A model generated the notes under the pieces. The model ran no database searches, had not been told where the DNA came from, and saw nothing but the letters and a program-made list of their open reading frames with translations. A stretch of DNA of 5,586 bases, taken from contig DHFK01000200.1 of assembly GCA_002400365.1 (NCBI GenBank), positions 3,260 to 8,845 on the forward strand, written 5' to 3'. Shown one piece after another: positions 1 through 5,431 of this stretch. This stretch comes from Anaerolineales bacterium UBA4826 (GTDB taxonomy: Bacteria; Chloroflexota; Anaerolineae; UBA4142). Positions within the stretch are counted from its first letter, which is position 1. Each line of letters opens with the position of its first letter. Position numbers and translations under genes: made by a program.

Positions 1-377
1 CGCGTGCCGCCGCCGGGGACATAGCGCGAGCCGATCATCACGTCATAGTTGATCAAGCCGGCGAGCAAGTTGGGAATATAGCGCGGGTGATGCGAAAAAT
101 CCGCATCCATCGTGACGATGGGATCGAGGTTGAACGCGAACGCCTGGCGCATCCCGGCGATATGCGCTGTGCCCAAGCCCAATTTGGCGGGGCGATGCAC
201 CGCGCGCACGCGCGGCTCGCGCGCCGACAGCGTGTCCACGAGTTCGCCCGTGCCGTCGGGCGAGTTGTCGTCCACGACGATCACGCGCGCGTCGAGCGGC
301 AGCGCGAGGATTTGACCGACGAGCGTTGGGATATTGTCGCTTTCGTTGTAGGTTGGAATGATGATCGCAGGGGGCAT
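1..377 (-). CDS. Family 2 glycosyltransferase, polyprenyl-phosphate mannosyltransferase (DPM1-like), 3' end cut by window
   Basis: The first 125 codons of a GT-A fold glycosyltransferase are present; the C-terminus lies beyond the left edge. Starting from the ATG at 377, the visible motifs are IPTYNES (residues 7-13), VVDDNSPDGTG (34-44, nucleotide-sugar binding), GLGTAHIAG (67-75), MDADFSHHP (90-98, with the DAD metal-binding motif) and GSRYVPGG (116-123). This set is characteristic of the dolichyl/polyprenyl-phosphate mannose synthase branch of GT2. Such enzymes move a hexose from GDP- or UDP-sugar to a membrane polyprenyl phosphate, supplying a lipid-linked sugar donor for cell-envelope or protein glycosylation. 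The start is supported by GGAG at 386-383, five bases before the ATG. The lost part would show whether it is the short single-domain form or carries C-terminal membrane helices. The exact sugar is not determinable. It has its own candidate promoter and no evident link to the thiamine genes. Confidence 0.87.
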   Translation of the reverse strand, partial: MPPAIIIPTYNESDNIPTLVGQILALPLDARVIVVDDNSPDGTGELVDTLSAREPRVRAVHRPAKLGLGTAHIAGMRQAFAFNLDPIVTMDADFSHHPRYIPNLLAGLINYDVMIGSRYVPGGGT

Positions 378-403
378 GAGTTCTCCGGAGAAATTCGCTC
401 CCC

Positions 404-431
404 ATTGTAATCTTTTTCGCGCGGAATGCAA
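404..431 (-). promoter_or_regulatory. Candidate sigma-70 promoter for the glycosyltransferase gene
   Basis: On the minus strand, TTGCAT (431-426) and TACAAT (409-404) are separated by 16 bases. The -10 matches consensus at five of six positions; the -35 is weak. Transcription would start near 397, giving a leader of about 20 bases before the ATG at 377. The -35 lies just beyond the twin-hairpin repeat. Confidence 0.45.
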
Positions 432-440
432 ACGCGTGTG

Positions 441-475
441 GCGCAGGCGGCTCGCCTGCGGGCTGGCAGCCCGCG
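441..475. repeat. Twin GC hairpins, likely a dispersed intergenic repeat
   Basis: Two perfect 7-bp stems with 3-base loops stand side by side. GCAGGCG (443-449) pairs with CGCCTGC (453-459), and GCGGGCT (458-464) pairs with AGCCCGC (468-474). They share two bases, so the two stems cannot both form fully. The unit lies between the end of thiQ (569) and the glycosyltransferase promoter. This resembles the GC-rich palindromic repeats scattered between genes in many environmental bacterial genomes. No T-tract follows on either strand, so it is not called a terminator, although it may stabilise the 3' end of the thiQ transcript. Only one copy is seen here, so its repeat status is inferred. Confidence 0.55.
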
Positions 476-568
476 TTACAGTACTCGTGTACAATCATCA
501 GATGTAGGGCGGGGGTGCGCGTCGGAGAAACCCGTTTTCTCGACAATTTCCGCGTCATTGAGCGTTCC

Positions 569-1651
569 CTACGCCGGCAACAACTCTACGCTCTCGATCT
601 CCAATCCCACGCGCGCGTCGATCGCAAGCGCGCGGTCTATTTCGATCGTCAACCGCGCGCCGCGGTCTGTGACGACGCGCGCGCGATACCTGCCCGCGCG
701 AAAAGTACATTCCTCGACGCGCGCGGGAACGCCGCTCGCGCCAACGCGCACGCGGTCAGGGCGAATGAGCGCGCTTGTCATTGCGAGGTGCGATCCTGAG
801 CGGAGCGAAGCGGAGTCGAAGGATTGCGCCGAAGCAATCTCCAGTTCACTCGGGGATTGCTTCGCTTCGCTCGCAGTGACAAATGTGCCCAACTCTGTCT
901 CGACGCGTCCGTCGGCGCAAACGCGCGCCGGAAACAGATTCGTCATGCCGAGAAACCGCGCGACGAACGCGCTCGCCGGCGCGCGGTACAATTCCGCTGC
1001 CGCGCCGATCTGCGCGATGCGCCCTGCGTGAATGATCGCGATCCGGTCGGCGATGGCGAACGCTTCGTCTTGATCGTGCGTGACGTAGAGCGCGGCGCGG
1101 AGCGTGCCGATGCGTTTCAGAATCGCGCGCAGGTCCGCGACGAGTTGCTCGCGCAAAATGCGGTCGAGCGCGCCGAGCGGCTCGTCGAGCATCAAGAGTC
1201 TTGGGCGCGGCGCGAGCGAGCGGGCGAGCGCGACGCGCTGCTGCTCGCCGCCGGACAGGTTGTTGACGTCGCGCGCGGCAAAGCCGGCTAGCCCGACGAG
1301 TTCGAGCATCTCGTTTACGCGCGCGCGGATTTCGGCGCGCGACGCGCTTTGCATCCGCAAGCCGAACGCGACATTTTCGAAAACGTTCTTGTGCGGAAAG
1401 AGCGCGAGGTCCTGGAACATCAAGCCAAAGCCGCGCTGATGGATCGGCGCGTCGCGCATGTTCTGATCGTCGAAAAAGATCTCGCCGGCGTCGGCGGGTT
1501 CCAGCCCGGCGATGATCCGCAGCAGCGTCGTCTTGCCGCCGCCGCTGGAACCGAGCAGACACATGATTTCGCCGTCGTTGATCGTGAGCGAAATGCCGCG
1601 CAGCAGCGGCGCGCCAGCGTAGGTTTTGGTGACGTTGATGATTTTCAGCAT
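569..1651 (-). CDS. thiQ: Thiamine ABC transporter, ATP-binding subunit ThiQ-like, with an in-frame repeat insertion
   Basis: This cytoplasmic ATPase of 360 residues energises thiamine import through ThiP. The order is typical: Walker A GSSGGGKT (34-41), Q-loop Q80, signature LSGGEQQR (132-139), Walker B LLMLDEP (152-158), D-loop GALD, and H-loop H192. A TOBE-like C-terminal domain covers about 239-360. Classical enterobacterial ThiQ is only about 230 residues and lacks this domain, so the protein resembles the longer FbpC/PotA-type ATPases; the name rests on operon context. The ATG at 1651 is preferred over a TTG one codon upstream, because it overlaps the thiP stop in TGATG and implies translational coupling. 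Residues 258-293 are not family sequence: they are encoded by a palindromic repeat that splits the TOBE strand VETELGTF from ALIRPDRVRV. The nucleotide-binding core is intact, so a working ATPase is likely. The stop is TAG at 571-569, with no convincing terminator after it. Confidence 0.9.
   Translation of the reverse strand: MLKIINVTKTYAGAPLLRGISLTINDGEIMCLLGSSGGGKTTLLRIIAGLEPADAGEIFFDDQNMRDAPIHQRGFGLMFQDLALFPHKNVFENVAFGLRMQSASRAEIRARVNEMLELVGLAGFAARDVNNLSGGEQQRVALARSLAPRPRLLMLDEPLGALDRILREQLVADLRAILKRIGTLRAALYVTHDQDEAFAIADRIAIIHAGRIAQIGAAAELYRAPASAFVARFLGMTNLFPARVCADGRVETELGTFVTASEAKQSPSELEIASAQSFDSASLRSGSHLAMTSALIRPDRVRVGASGVPARVEECTFRAGRYRARVVTDRGARLTIEIDRALAIDARVGLEIESVELLPA
775..882. 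repeat. Composite palindromic repeat inserted in frame within thiQ
   Basis: The ends are inverted repeats: TTGTCATTGCGAG (775-787) and CTCGCAGTGACAA (870-882), matching at 12 of 13 positions. A second perfect inverted pair is GAAGCAATC (831-839) and GATTGCTTC (855-863). A further arm, ATCCT (793-797) with AGGAT (820-824), encloses a GAGCGGAGCGAAG-type core. The outer ends resemble the widespread CATTGCGAG...GAAGCAATC repeats of environmental bacterial genomes. The inner part resembles the separate CCTGAG...GTCGAAGG repeat, so this looks like a chimera or nested insertion. With these ends the element is 108 bp, exactly 36 codons, and the thiQ frame stays open through it. It encodes a Ser/Ala-rich segment starting VTASEAKQS in the TOBE domain. 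Boundaries are judged by symmetry only. Confidence 0.8.
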
Positions 1652-3267
1652 CAAAATTCCGACTCTCCGACTCGGAGCCGTTCCATCGCGACAATCGCCG
1701 CCGCGCTGACGACCATCAGGATCGTCGAGAGCGCGAGCGCTTGCCCAAAGTTCACCAACCCCGGCTGACCGAGGAAGCGATAAATCGCCAGTGGAATCGT
1801 CGGCAGTTCGGGCCGCGCGACGAGCGCGGTCGCGCCGAACTCGCCCATCGAAACGGTGAACGCGAAGACCGCGCCGACAATCACCGCGCGCGCGACGATG
1901 GGCAAATCAATCTCGCGCCACACGCGCGCCGGCGATGCGCCGAGGATTTGCGCGGCTTGACGCAGTTGCGGCTGGATGCTGCGGAGCATCGGCAGGAGAC
2001 TGCGGACGACGAATGGAAACGCGATCAGCGCGTGCGCGATCGGGACGAGCCAGATGCTGGCGCGCAGATTGCCAAGCGCGAGAATAAAGCCAAAGCCAAG
2101 CGTCACCGCCGACGTGCCGAGCGGCAGCATAAAAACCGGGTCGAGAATCCTTGCGGCGCGGCTCTGGCTCACGAGCGCGTACGCCGCGAGCAATCCCAAG
2201 CCAACCGCCAGCACGATCGTGATTGCCGCGAAGAAGAGCGAATTGCGGACCGCCTCCATCGGCGGAACGAACATGATCGAGCCGCGCCGATTGATAAAGA
2301 GTTCGGCGTAGTAACCGCTGCCGTCTTCAAACGACGCGGCGATGACGGAAACGAGCGGCGTCATCAGGAAGACGAGCATCGCGGTGAGATAGCCCCAGAC
2401 GAAAATCTTTTCGCGCGCGCGTTGCGGCTTGCGCTTGACGATGGCTTGCGGGCGCAGTCGCAGCGGCTGCGCGAGCCGCGCTTGCAGGCGTGTGTAAACG
2501 TACATCAGCGCGAACGTGCAGACGAGTTGCGCGAGCGAGAGCGCCGCGGCGATCGGCAGGTTGAACAGGTTCACCGTCTGGCGATAGATTTCGACTTCGA
2601 GCGTGGCGAGGCGCGGTCCGCCCAGGATCAGCACGACGCCGAACGACGTGAAATCGAAAATAAAGACGAGGAGCGCGGCGGCGACGATCGCCGGCGCGAT
2701 GAGCGGCAGCGTAACGTGGAGAAAAGTGCGCGCGCGGTTCGCGCCCAGCACCCGCGCGGCGTTTTCCACCTGCGGATCCAGGTTCGCCCAGAATCCGCCG
2801 ACGATGCGCAAGACGATGGTGAAATTGTAAAAGGTGTGCGCGAGTAGAATGACCCAGAGCGTATTCAGAATCTGAATCGGCGGCTGGTCGAGTTGGAGGA
2901 ACTGCATCAGCGCGAGGTTGACGCTGCCGCGCGGACCAAAGAGCGCGCTGAACGCGGTCGCGACGACGATCGTCGGCATCAGAAAGGGAAGCGTCGTCAG
3001 CGCGCGCAGCACGCGCGCGCCGCGAAAATCGTATCGCGCAAAGATGTACGCGGCGGGCAACGCGACCACCAGGGTCAGCAAGGTTGACAGCGCGGCTTGA
3101 AAGACCGTGAACGCCAGGACGCGCGCATAGTATGCGTCGGCGCAGAGTTCAGCCAAACCGCGCGTGTCACCGCTGAAACTCGTTTGCAGGATCGCGGCGA
3201 GCGGGTACACGTAGAACGCGGCGAGGAACGCGAGTGGCAAGAGTAAGGCGGGTCGGTGCGTTTTCAT
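1651..3267 (-). CDS. thiP: Thiamine ABC transporter permease ThiP, fused two-domain form
   Basis: This integral membrane protein of 538 residues forms the thiamine channel, receiving substrate from ThiB and driven by ThiQ. Its length is close to that of E. coli ThiP (about 536). It is two homologous permease halves in one chain. Each half ends in an EAA loop that docks on the ATPase: ENAARVLGA...LP at about 168-188, and RQAAQILGA...LP at about 436-456. Hydrophobic segments are evident near 7-27, 52-76, 88-110, 134-156, 190-216 and 239-258 in the first half, and near 289-311, 343-365, 376-398, 404-424, 460-482 and 510-528 in the second, consistent with about 12 helices. The basic stretch near 268-287 is the cytoplasmic linker between halves. 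The start at 3267 has only a weak Shine-Dalgarno and follows an 81-base repeat-filled gap after thiB. The stop TGA (1653-1651) overlaps the thiQ ATG. The FbpB iron-permease family has the same architecture; the riboswitch and ThiB favour thiamine. Confidence 0.92.
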   Translation of the reverse strand: MKTHRPALLLPLAFLAAFYVYPLAAILQTSFSGDTRGLAELCADAYYARVLAFTVFQAALSTLLTLVVALPAAYIFARYDFRGARVLRALTTLPFLMPTIVVATAFSALFGPRGSVNLALMQFLQLDQPPIQILNTLWVILLAHTFYNFTIVLRIVGGFWANLDPQVENAARVLGANRARTFLHVTLPLIAPAIVAAALLVFIFDFTSFGVVLILGGPRLATLEVEIYRQTVNLFNLPIAAALSLAQLVCTFALMYVYTRLQARLAQPLRLRPQAIVKRKPQRAREKIFVWGYLTAMLVFLMTPLVSVIAASFEDGSGYYAELFINRRGSIMFVPPMEAVRNSLFFAAITIVLAVGLGLLAAYALVSQSRAARILDPVFMLPLGTSAVTLGFGFILALGNLRASIWLVPIAHALIAFPFVVRSLLPMLRSIQPQLRQAAQILGASPARVWREIDLPIVARAVIVGAVFAFTVSMGEFGATALVARPELPTIPLAIYRFLGQPGLVNFGQALALSTILMVVSAAAIVAMERLRVGESEF

Positions 3268-3290
3268 TGGGCAGGGCGCGGGGGTGCTGA

Positions 3291-3344
3291 GGAGCAGGGG
3301 AGGGGAATTGTCTCCTCTGCTCCCCCGCTCCCTTGCTCCCCTGC
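3291..3344. repeat. Octamer tandem repeat and hairpin between thiB and thiP
   Basis: The 81-base gap between thiB and thiP is almost entirely repeat. Four 8-base units on the plus strand, TCCTCTGC, TCCCCCGC, TCCCTTGC and TCCCCTGC, run without a break from 3313 to 3344. The arm GGAGCAGGGGAG (3291-3302) pairs with CTCCTCTGCTCC (3312-3323) at 11 of 12 positions around a 9-base loop, making a strong stem in the operon mRNA. The pattern is like the short tandemly repeated sequences known from cyanobacteria and seen in other environmental genomes. No T-tract follows on the minus strand, so full termination is not expected. A role in mRNA stability or partial attenuation is inference. Confidence 0.75.
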
Positions 3345-3348
3345 TGAT

Positions 3349-4461
3349 TTACCGCAGCACCGCGTCCGTCCATGCCTTGATCCACGCGTCGCGGTTCGCG
3401 TTGATGTCGGCAGTGGAGACGACAGCCGGTTTCTTGGGCGACTCGGCGAACTTGAAGAAAGCCGGCAACTTGGTGCCCGGCATCACGGGATAGACGAACA
3501 TCTGCGCGGGCACGTCTTCCTGGAATTTTGCCGAGAGCATGAAATCCACGAACTTGCGCGCCGCGTCTGGATTCTTTGCGCCTTTCAATACGCCCACAAA
3601 CTCGACTTGGCGGAAGCACGCGCCGTCGCCCAACACGTTCCCGGTCGGCGGCTCTTTCAGTTTGCCATCCGAAAAGAAAACTTCGGCGGCGGGGCTGGTC
3701 GCGTAACTGACGACGATGGGACGATCGCCGCCCTTGCCGCCCCAGGATGATTTGGCATAGTACGCGTCCTCCCAGCCCTCGGTGACCAGGACGTCGTTCG
3801 CGCGCAGCGCTTTCCAGAAATCGAGATACTTGTCTTTGCCGAACTGGCCGACGGTCGCCAGCAAGAACGCGAGCCCCGGCGACGACGTCGCCGGATTTTC
3901 GACGACGGTTAGGGATTTGTACTGCGGCTTGGTCAAATCGTCGAGCGTTTGCGGCGGCGCGAGGGTTTTCTTCTGAAAGTACGCGCGGTCGTAGTTCAGG
4001 CAGACGTCGCCGTAATCGGTTGGCGTCAGTTTGAAGTCCGGGTCGAGCGCGAACGCGGCAGGGAGGTTGCTCGCGCTCGCGGGTTTGTACGCCTCAAAGA
4101 TGTCGGCGTTCAGCGCGCGCGACAAGAACGTGTTGTCCACGCCGAAGAACGCGTCGGCGAGCGGATTGCTCTTGGCGAGGATCGCTTTGTTCAGCGCCGC
4201 GCCGGCGTCGCCGGATTTGAGGATCTTGAGTTTGACGTTCGCGGTCGTCTCGAACGCCTTGATCACGCCCTCGCTCGCGGCGAATGAATCGTGCGTCATC
4301 ACGACGAGTTCGCCCGGCGGCGGAATCGTCGGTTTGGGCCCCGCGGTGGGCATGGTGATCGGCGTGGCGGTGGGCGCAGGCGTTGGCGTGCCCGCCGCCG
4401 CGCAGCCGATCAGCGCGAGCGCAATCAGCGCGAGCGCGCTGACGATGTAAAATTTGTTCAT
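3349..4461 (-). CDS. thiB: Thiamine-binding lipoprotein ThiB, ABC transporter substrate-binding protein
   Basis: This extracytoplasmic solute-binding protein of 370 residues captures thiamine (possibly also its phosphates) for ThiP. The N-terminus MNKFYIVSALALIALALIGC is a lipoprotein signal with lipobox LIGC, so the mature protein begins at lipidated Cys20. A Thr/Pro-rich linker (TPTPAPTATP and similar) follows to about residue 50. The binding domain shows the ThiB pattern: VVMTHDSF (53-60), DAFFGVDN (103-110), PTDYGDVCLNYD (147-158), ENPATSSPGLAFL (188-200), VSYATSPAAE (251-260), VYPVMPGTKLP (323-333) and a terminal DAWIKAW. The segments VSYATSPAAE and DAWIKAW closely resemble E. coli ThiB. 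The frame stays open upstream, but only the ATG at 4461 gives a signal peptide and a Shine-Dalgarno; an earlier start would fall inside the terminator. Lipid anchoring rather than a free periplasmic form suits a monoderm-like envelope. First gene of the riboswitch-controlled thiBPQ operon. Confidence 0.94.
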   Translation of the reverse strand: MNKFYIVSALALIALALIGCAAAGTPTPAPTATPITMPTAGPKPTIPPPGELVVMTHDSFAASEGVIKAFETTANVKLKILKSGDAGAALNKAILAKSNPLADAFFGVDNTFLSRALNADIFEAYKPASASNLPAAFALDPDFKLTPTDYGDVCLNYDRAYFQKKTLAPPQTLDDLTKPQYKSLTVVENPATSSPGLAFLLATVGQFGKDKYLDFWKALRANDVLVTEGWEDAYYAKSSWGGKGGDRPIVVSYATSPAAEVFFSDGKLKEPPTGNVLGDGACFRQVEFVGVLKGAKNPDAARKFVDFMLSAKFQEDVPAQMFVYPVMPGTKLPAFFKFAESPKKPAVVSTADINANRDAWIKAWTDAVLR

Positions 4462-4466
4462 GCTGA

Positions 4467-4472
4467 CCTCCT
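4467..4472 (-). promoter_or_regulatory. Strong Shine-Dalgarno that fixes the thiB start
   Basis: AGGAGG on the minus strand ends five bases before the ATG at 4461. It is the best ribosome binding site in the window and decides the thiB start against the upstream in-frame codons. It lies well downstream of the terminator stem, so control by the switch should be transcriptional rather than by hiding this site. Confidence 0.85.
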
Positions 4473-4475
4473 CAA

Positions 4476-4510
4476 CAGATTGACTGCCGACGGCAGACCG
4501 CTGACCGCGC
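4476..4510. repeat. Degenerate GGTCNGC / TGCCGAC-type repeat in the thiB leader
   Basis: On the minus strand this stretch reads as near-copies of a 7-8 base unit (GGTCAGC, GGTCTGCC, GTCGGCA, GTC). It contains the palindrome CTGCCG-A-CGGCAG (4484-4496). It lies between the terminator T-tract and the thiB ribosome binding site. Similar degenerate heptamer runs occur between genes in many environmental genomes. The copy number here is small, so this is a tentative call. Confidence 0.35.
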
Positions 4511-4528
4511 TGGGCTGGCGGCAGTCGC

Positions 4529-4560
4529 AAAAACAAACCGCCCTCTGACCTGGGGCGGTT
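4529..4560 (-). terminator. Intrinsic terminator of the TPP riboswitch
   Basis: On the minus strand AACCGCCC (4560-4553) and GGGCGGTT (4543-4536) form a perfect 8-bp stem with a 9-base loop. The T-rich tail TGTTTTTG follows directly (4535-4528). It begins 11 bases after the aptamer and about 70 bases before thiB, the normal place for the expression platform of a transcription-terminating TPP switch. Confidence 0.88.
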
Positions 4561-4571
4561 CAATCGTGGTT

Positions 4572-4667
4572 GATCCTCCCTGCGCTGGCATTATCCAGAT
4601 CAGGTTCAGTGGGTCGGTGGAATGGTGTCCACCCTCTCAGCCCGACTTGCTCGAGCTCCCCGGGTTC
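4572..4667 (-). ncRNA. TPP (THI-box) riboswitch aptamer
   Basis: The transcript carries the conserved TPP-aptamer core: GGGGAGC (4661-4655), CTGAGA (4640-4635), ACCTGATCTGG, ATAATGCCAGCG and the closing CAGGGA. Stems that can be drawn are P1 GAACC (4667-4663) with GGATC (4576-4572), one mismatch; P2 GGGG with the ACCC before ACTGAACC; P3 GCTCG (4656-4652) with CGGGC (4644-4640); and an extra hairpin GGTGGA/TCCACC, an optional P3a-type arm. CTGAGA and its neighbours form the pyrimidine-sensing part; the GCCAGCG side binds the pyrophosphate through metal ions. High TPP should favour the terminator that follows and shut off thiBPQ. It starts four bases after the thiN stop codon. Confidence 0.97.
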
Positions 4668-4670
4668 TAT

Positions 4671-5342
4671 TCAATTGGTCGAGCGCAGTGTAGCACGATT
4701 TGGCGCGCGGGTCAAATGGATTACCAGCAGCAGCCCGCGCGCGAAGCGAATCTCGGCGCGTTCTGCGACCAGCGCGTTGCTCACGCCGCGCGCGGCGCCG
4801 AGATACAGCGTTTCGTTTCGCAGCGGGTAAAGCAGCCCTTCCGTCACGATGCCTTGAACTTGCTCCGTCAACGGAATCAGCGAGACCGTTTCGCCGACGC
4901 GCCCGGTAATCGTCGCGCGTTCCCACGCCAGCCACGCGTCGAAATCCGCGCCGGCGATCCGCGCGGGGATGCGCGCCATCGCGGGCTTGACGAGCAGCAG
5001 CGCGTTTGCCAGCGTCTGATCGAACCGACCGCCCAGCGCGCCGAGAATCGTGATTTCGGTCGCGCCGCGCGCGATGGCAAGGTCGAGCGCGAGTTCGAGA
5101 TCGGTTTGATCTTTGGCGCGCGGGTGTGGGATCGTTTCGACGCGTGCCTCCTCGCACCACGCGCGCGTCGCCGCGTCGAGTGAATCCAGATCGCCGACTA
5201 GAACGTGCGGCGCGAGCGCGAGGTGAGCGCGCGCGTTGACCGCGCCGCCGTCCGCCGCGATACGCAGATCCGCGCTGCGCCAGAGGTCGCGCAAGCGCGG
5301 ATGGTCTTCCAGTGTGCCATTTGCCACGATGACGGTGCGCAT
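4671..5342 (-). CDS. thiN: Thiamine pyrophosphokinase (thiamine to TPP)
   Basis: This cytosolic enzyme of 223 residues moves a pyrophosphate group from ATP to thiamine, giving TPP and AMP. It is the last step of salvage for the vitamin brought in by ThiBPQ. The catalytic domain has ADGGAVNA (30-37), VGDLDSLD (49-56, acidic metal site), KDQTDLELAL (77-86) and GALGGRFDQTLAN (101-113). The C-terminal thiamine-binding beta domain has SLIPLT (154-159), VTEGLLYPL (166-174), GVSN (186-189) and RGLLLVIHL up to 210. The last 13 or so residues (TRAPNRATLRSTN) are beyond the usual family end and are encoded by DNA that also forms the transporter promoter. The ATG at 5342 gives the normal N-terminus MRTVIVANG. 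An in-frame TTG at 5399 would overlap the tRNA promoter and add 19 unrelated residues. The start has no clear Shine-Dalgarno, and I found no convincing minus-strand promoter. The gene lies upstream of the riboswitch and so outside its control. Confidence 0.94.
   Translation of the reverse strand: MRTVIVANGTLEDHPRLRDLWRSADLRIAADGGAVNARAHLALAPHVLVGDLDSLDAATRAWCEEARVETIPHPRAKDQTDLELALDLAIARGATEITILGALGGRFDQTLANALLLVKPAMARIPARIAGADFDAWLAWERATITGRVGETVSLIPLTEQVQGIVTEGLLYPLRNETLYLGAARGVSNALVAERAEIRFARGLLLVIHLTRAPNRATLRSTN
4687..4715 (-). promoter_or_regulatory. Sigma-70 promoter for riboswitch-thiBPQ, embedded in the 3' end of thiN
   Basis: TTGACC (4715-4710) and TACACT (4692-4687) are 17 bases apart, and TG one base before the -10 makes it an extended -10 element. 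Transcription would start near 4680, at the thiN stop codon and about 13 bases before the aptamer. This allows the transporter operon to be transcribed independently of thiN. Confidence 0.75.
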
Positions 5343-5393
5343 GAGTGTTTCTGTGTGTGTCTGGCAGGTCGCGTGAGTGTGGTCAATCAAATT

Positions 5394-5421
5394 TTGCAAA
5401 CTATCCGAATTGTGATAGAAT
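5394..5421 (+). promoter_or_regulatory. Promoter of the tRNA-Gln gene
   Basis: TTGCAA (5394-5399) and TAGAAT (5416-5421) are 16 bases apart, with an extended -10 TG at 5413-5414. Transcription would start near 5428, only a few bases before the mature tRNA 5' end at 5432. It lies in the 89-base divergent region between thiN and the tRNA. Confidence 0.6.
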
Positions 5422-5431
5422 GAAACTGCGT

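Noticed and set aside
525..541. GAGAAA/TTTCTC stem as a terminator after thiQ
   Set aside because: There are only six pairs and no T-tract follows on the minus strand; too weak to call.
43..558. Minus-strand open frame of 171 codons over the glycosyltransferase start and the intergenic repeat
   Set aside because: It is out of frame with the well-supported glycosyltransferase reading, runs through a palindromic repeat, and its Arg/Ala-rich product is typical of a shadow frame in GC-rich DNA.
1741..2847. Long plus-strand open frame opposite thiP
   Set aside because: The product is almost entirely charged Arg/Glu/Asp residues, the complement of hydrophobic membrane codons. It has no recognisable domain and sits fully inside thiP.
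3313..3344. Octamer array considered as a CRISPR-like array
   Set aside because: The units are 8 bases, contiguous and degenerate, with no spacers and no cas genes nearby.
4462..4563. Upstream in-frame extension of thiB by 34 codons
   Set aside because: It would begin inside the riboswitch terminator, lacks a Shine-Dalgarno and would bury the lipoprotein signal peptide. The ATG at 4461 has AGGAGG at the right distance.
569..5342. The thiamine cluster considered as a new type of system
   Set aside because: Each part (TPP aptamer with terminator, ThiB, ThiP, ThiQ, ThiN) fits a known family and the combination is ordinary thiamine salvage. The novelty is limited to the repeat insertion and regulatory layout.
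5343..5399. Upstream TTG start for thiN
   Set aside because: It adds 19 residues not found in the family and overlaps the -35 of the tRNA promoter. The ATG at 5342 gives the standard N-terminus.
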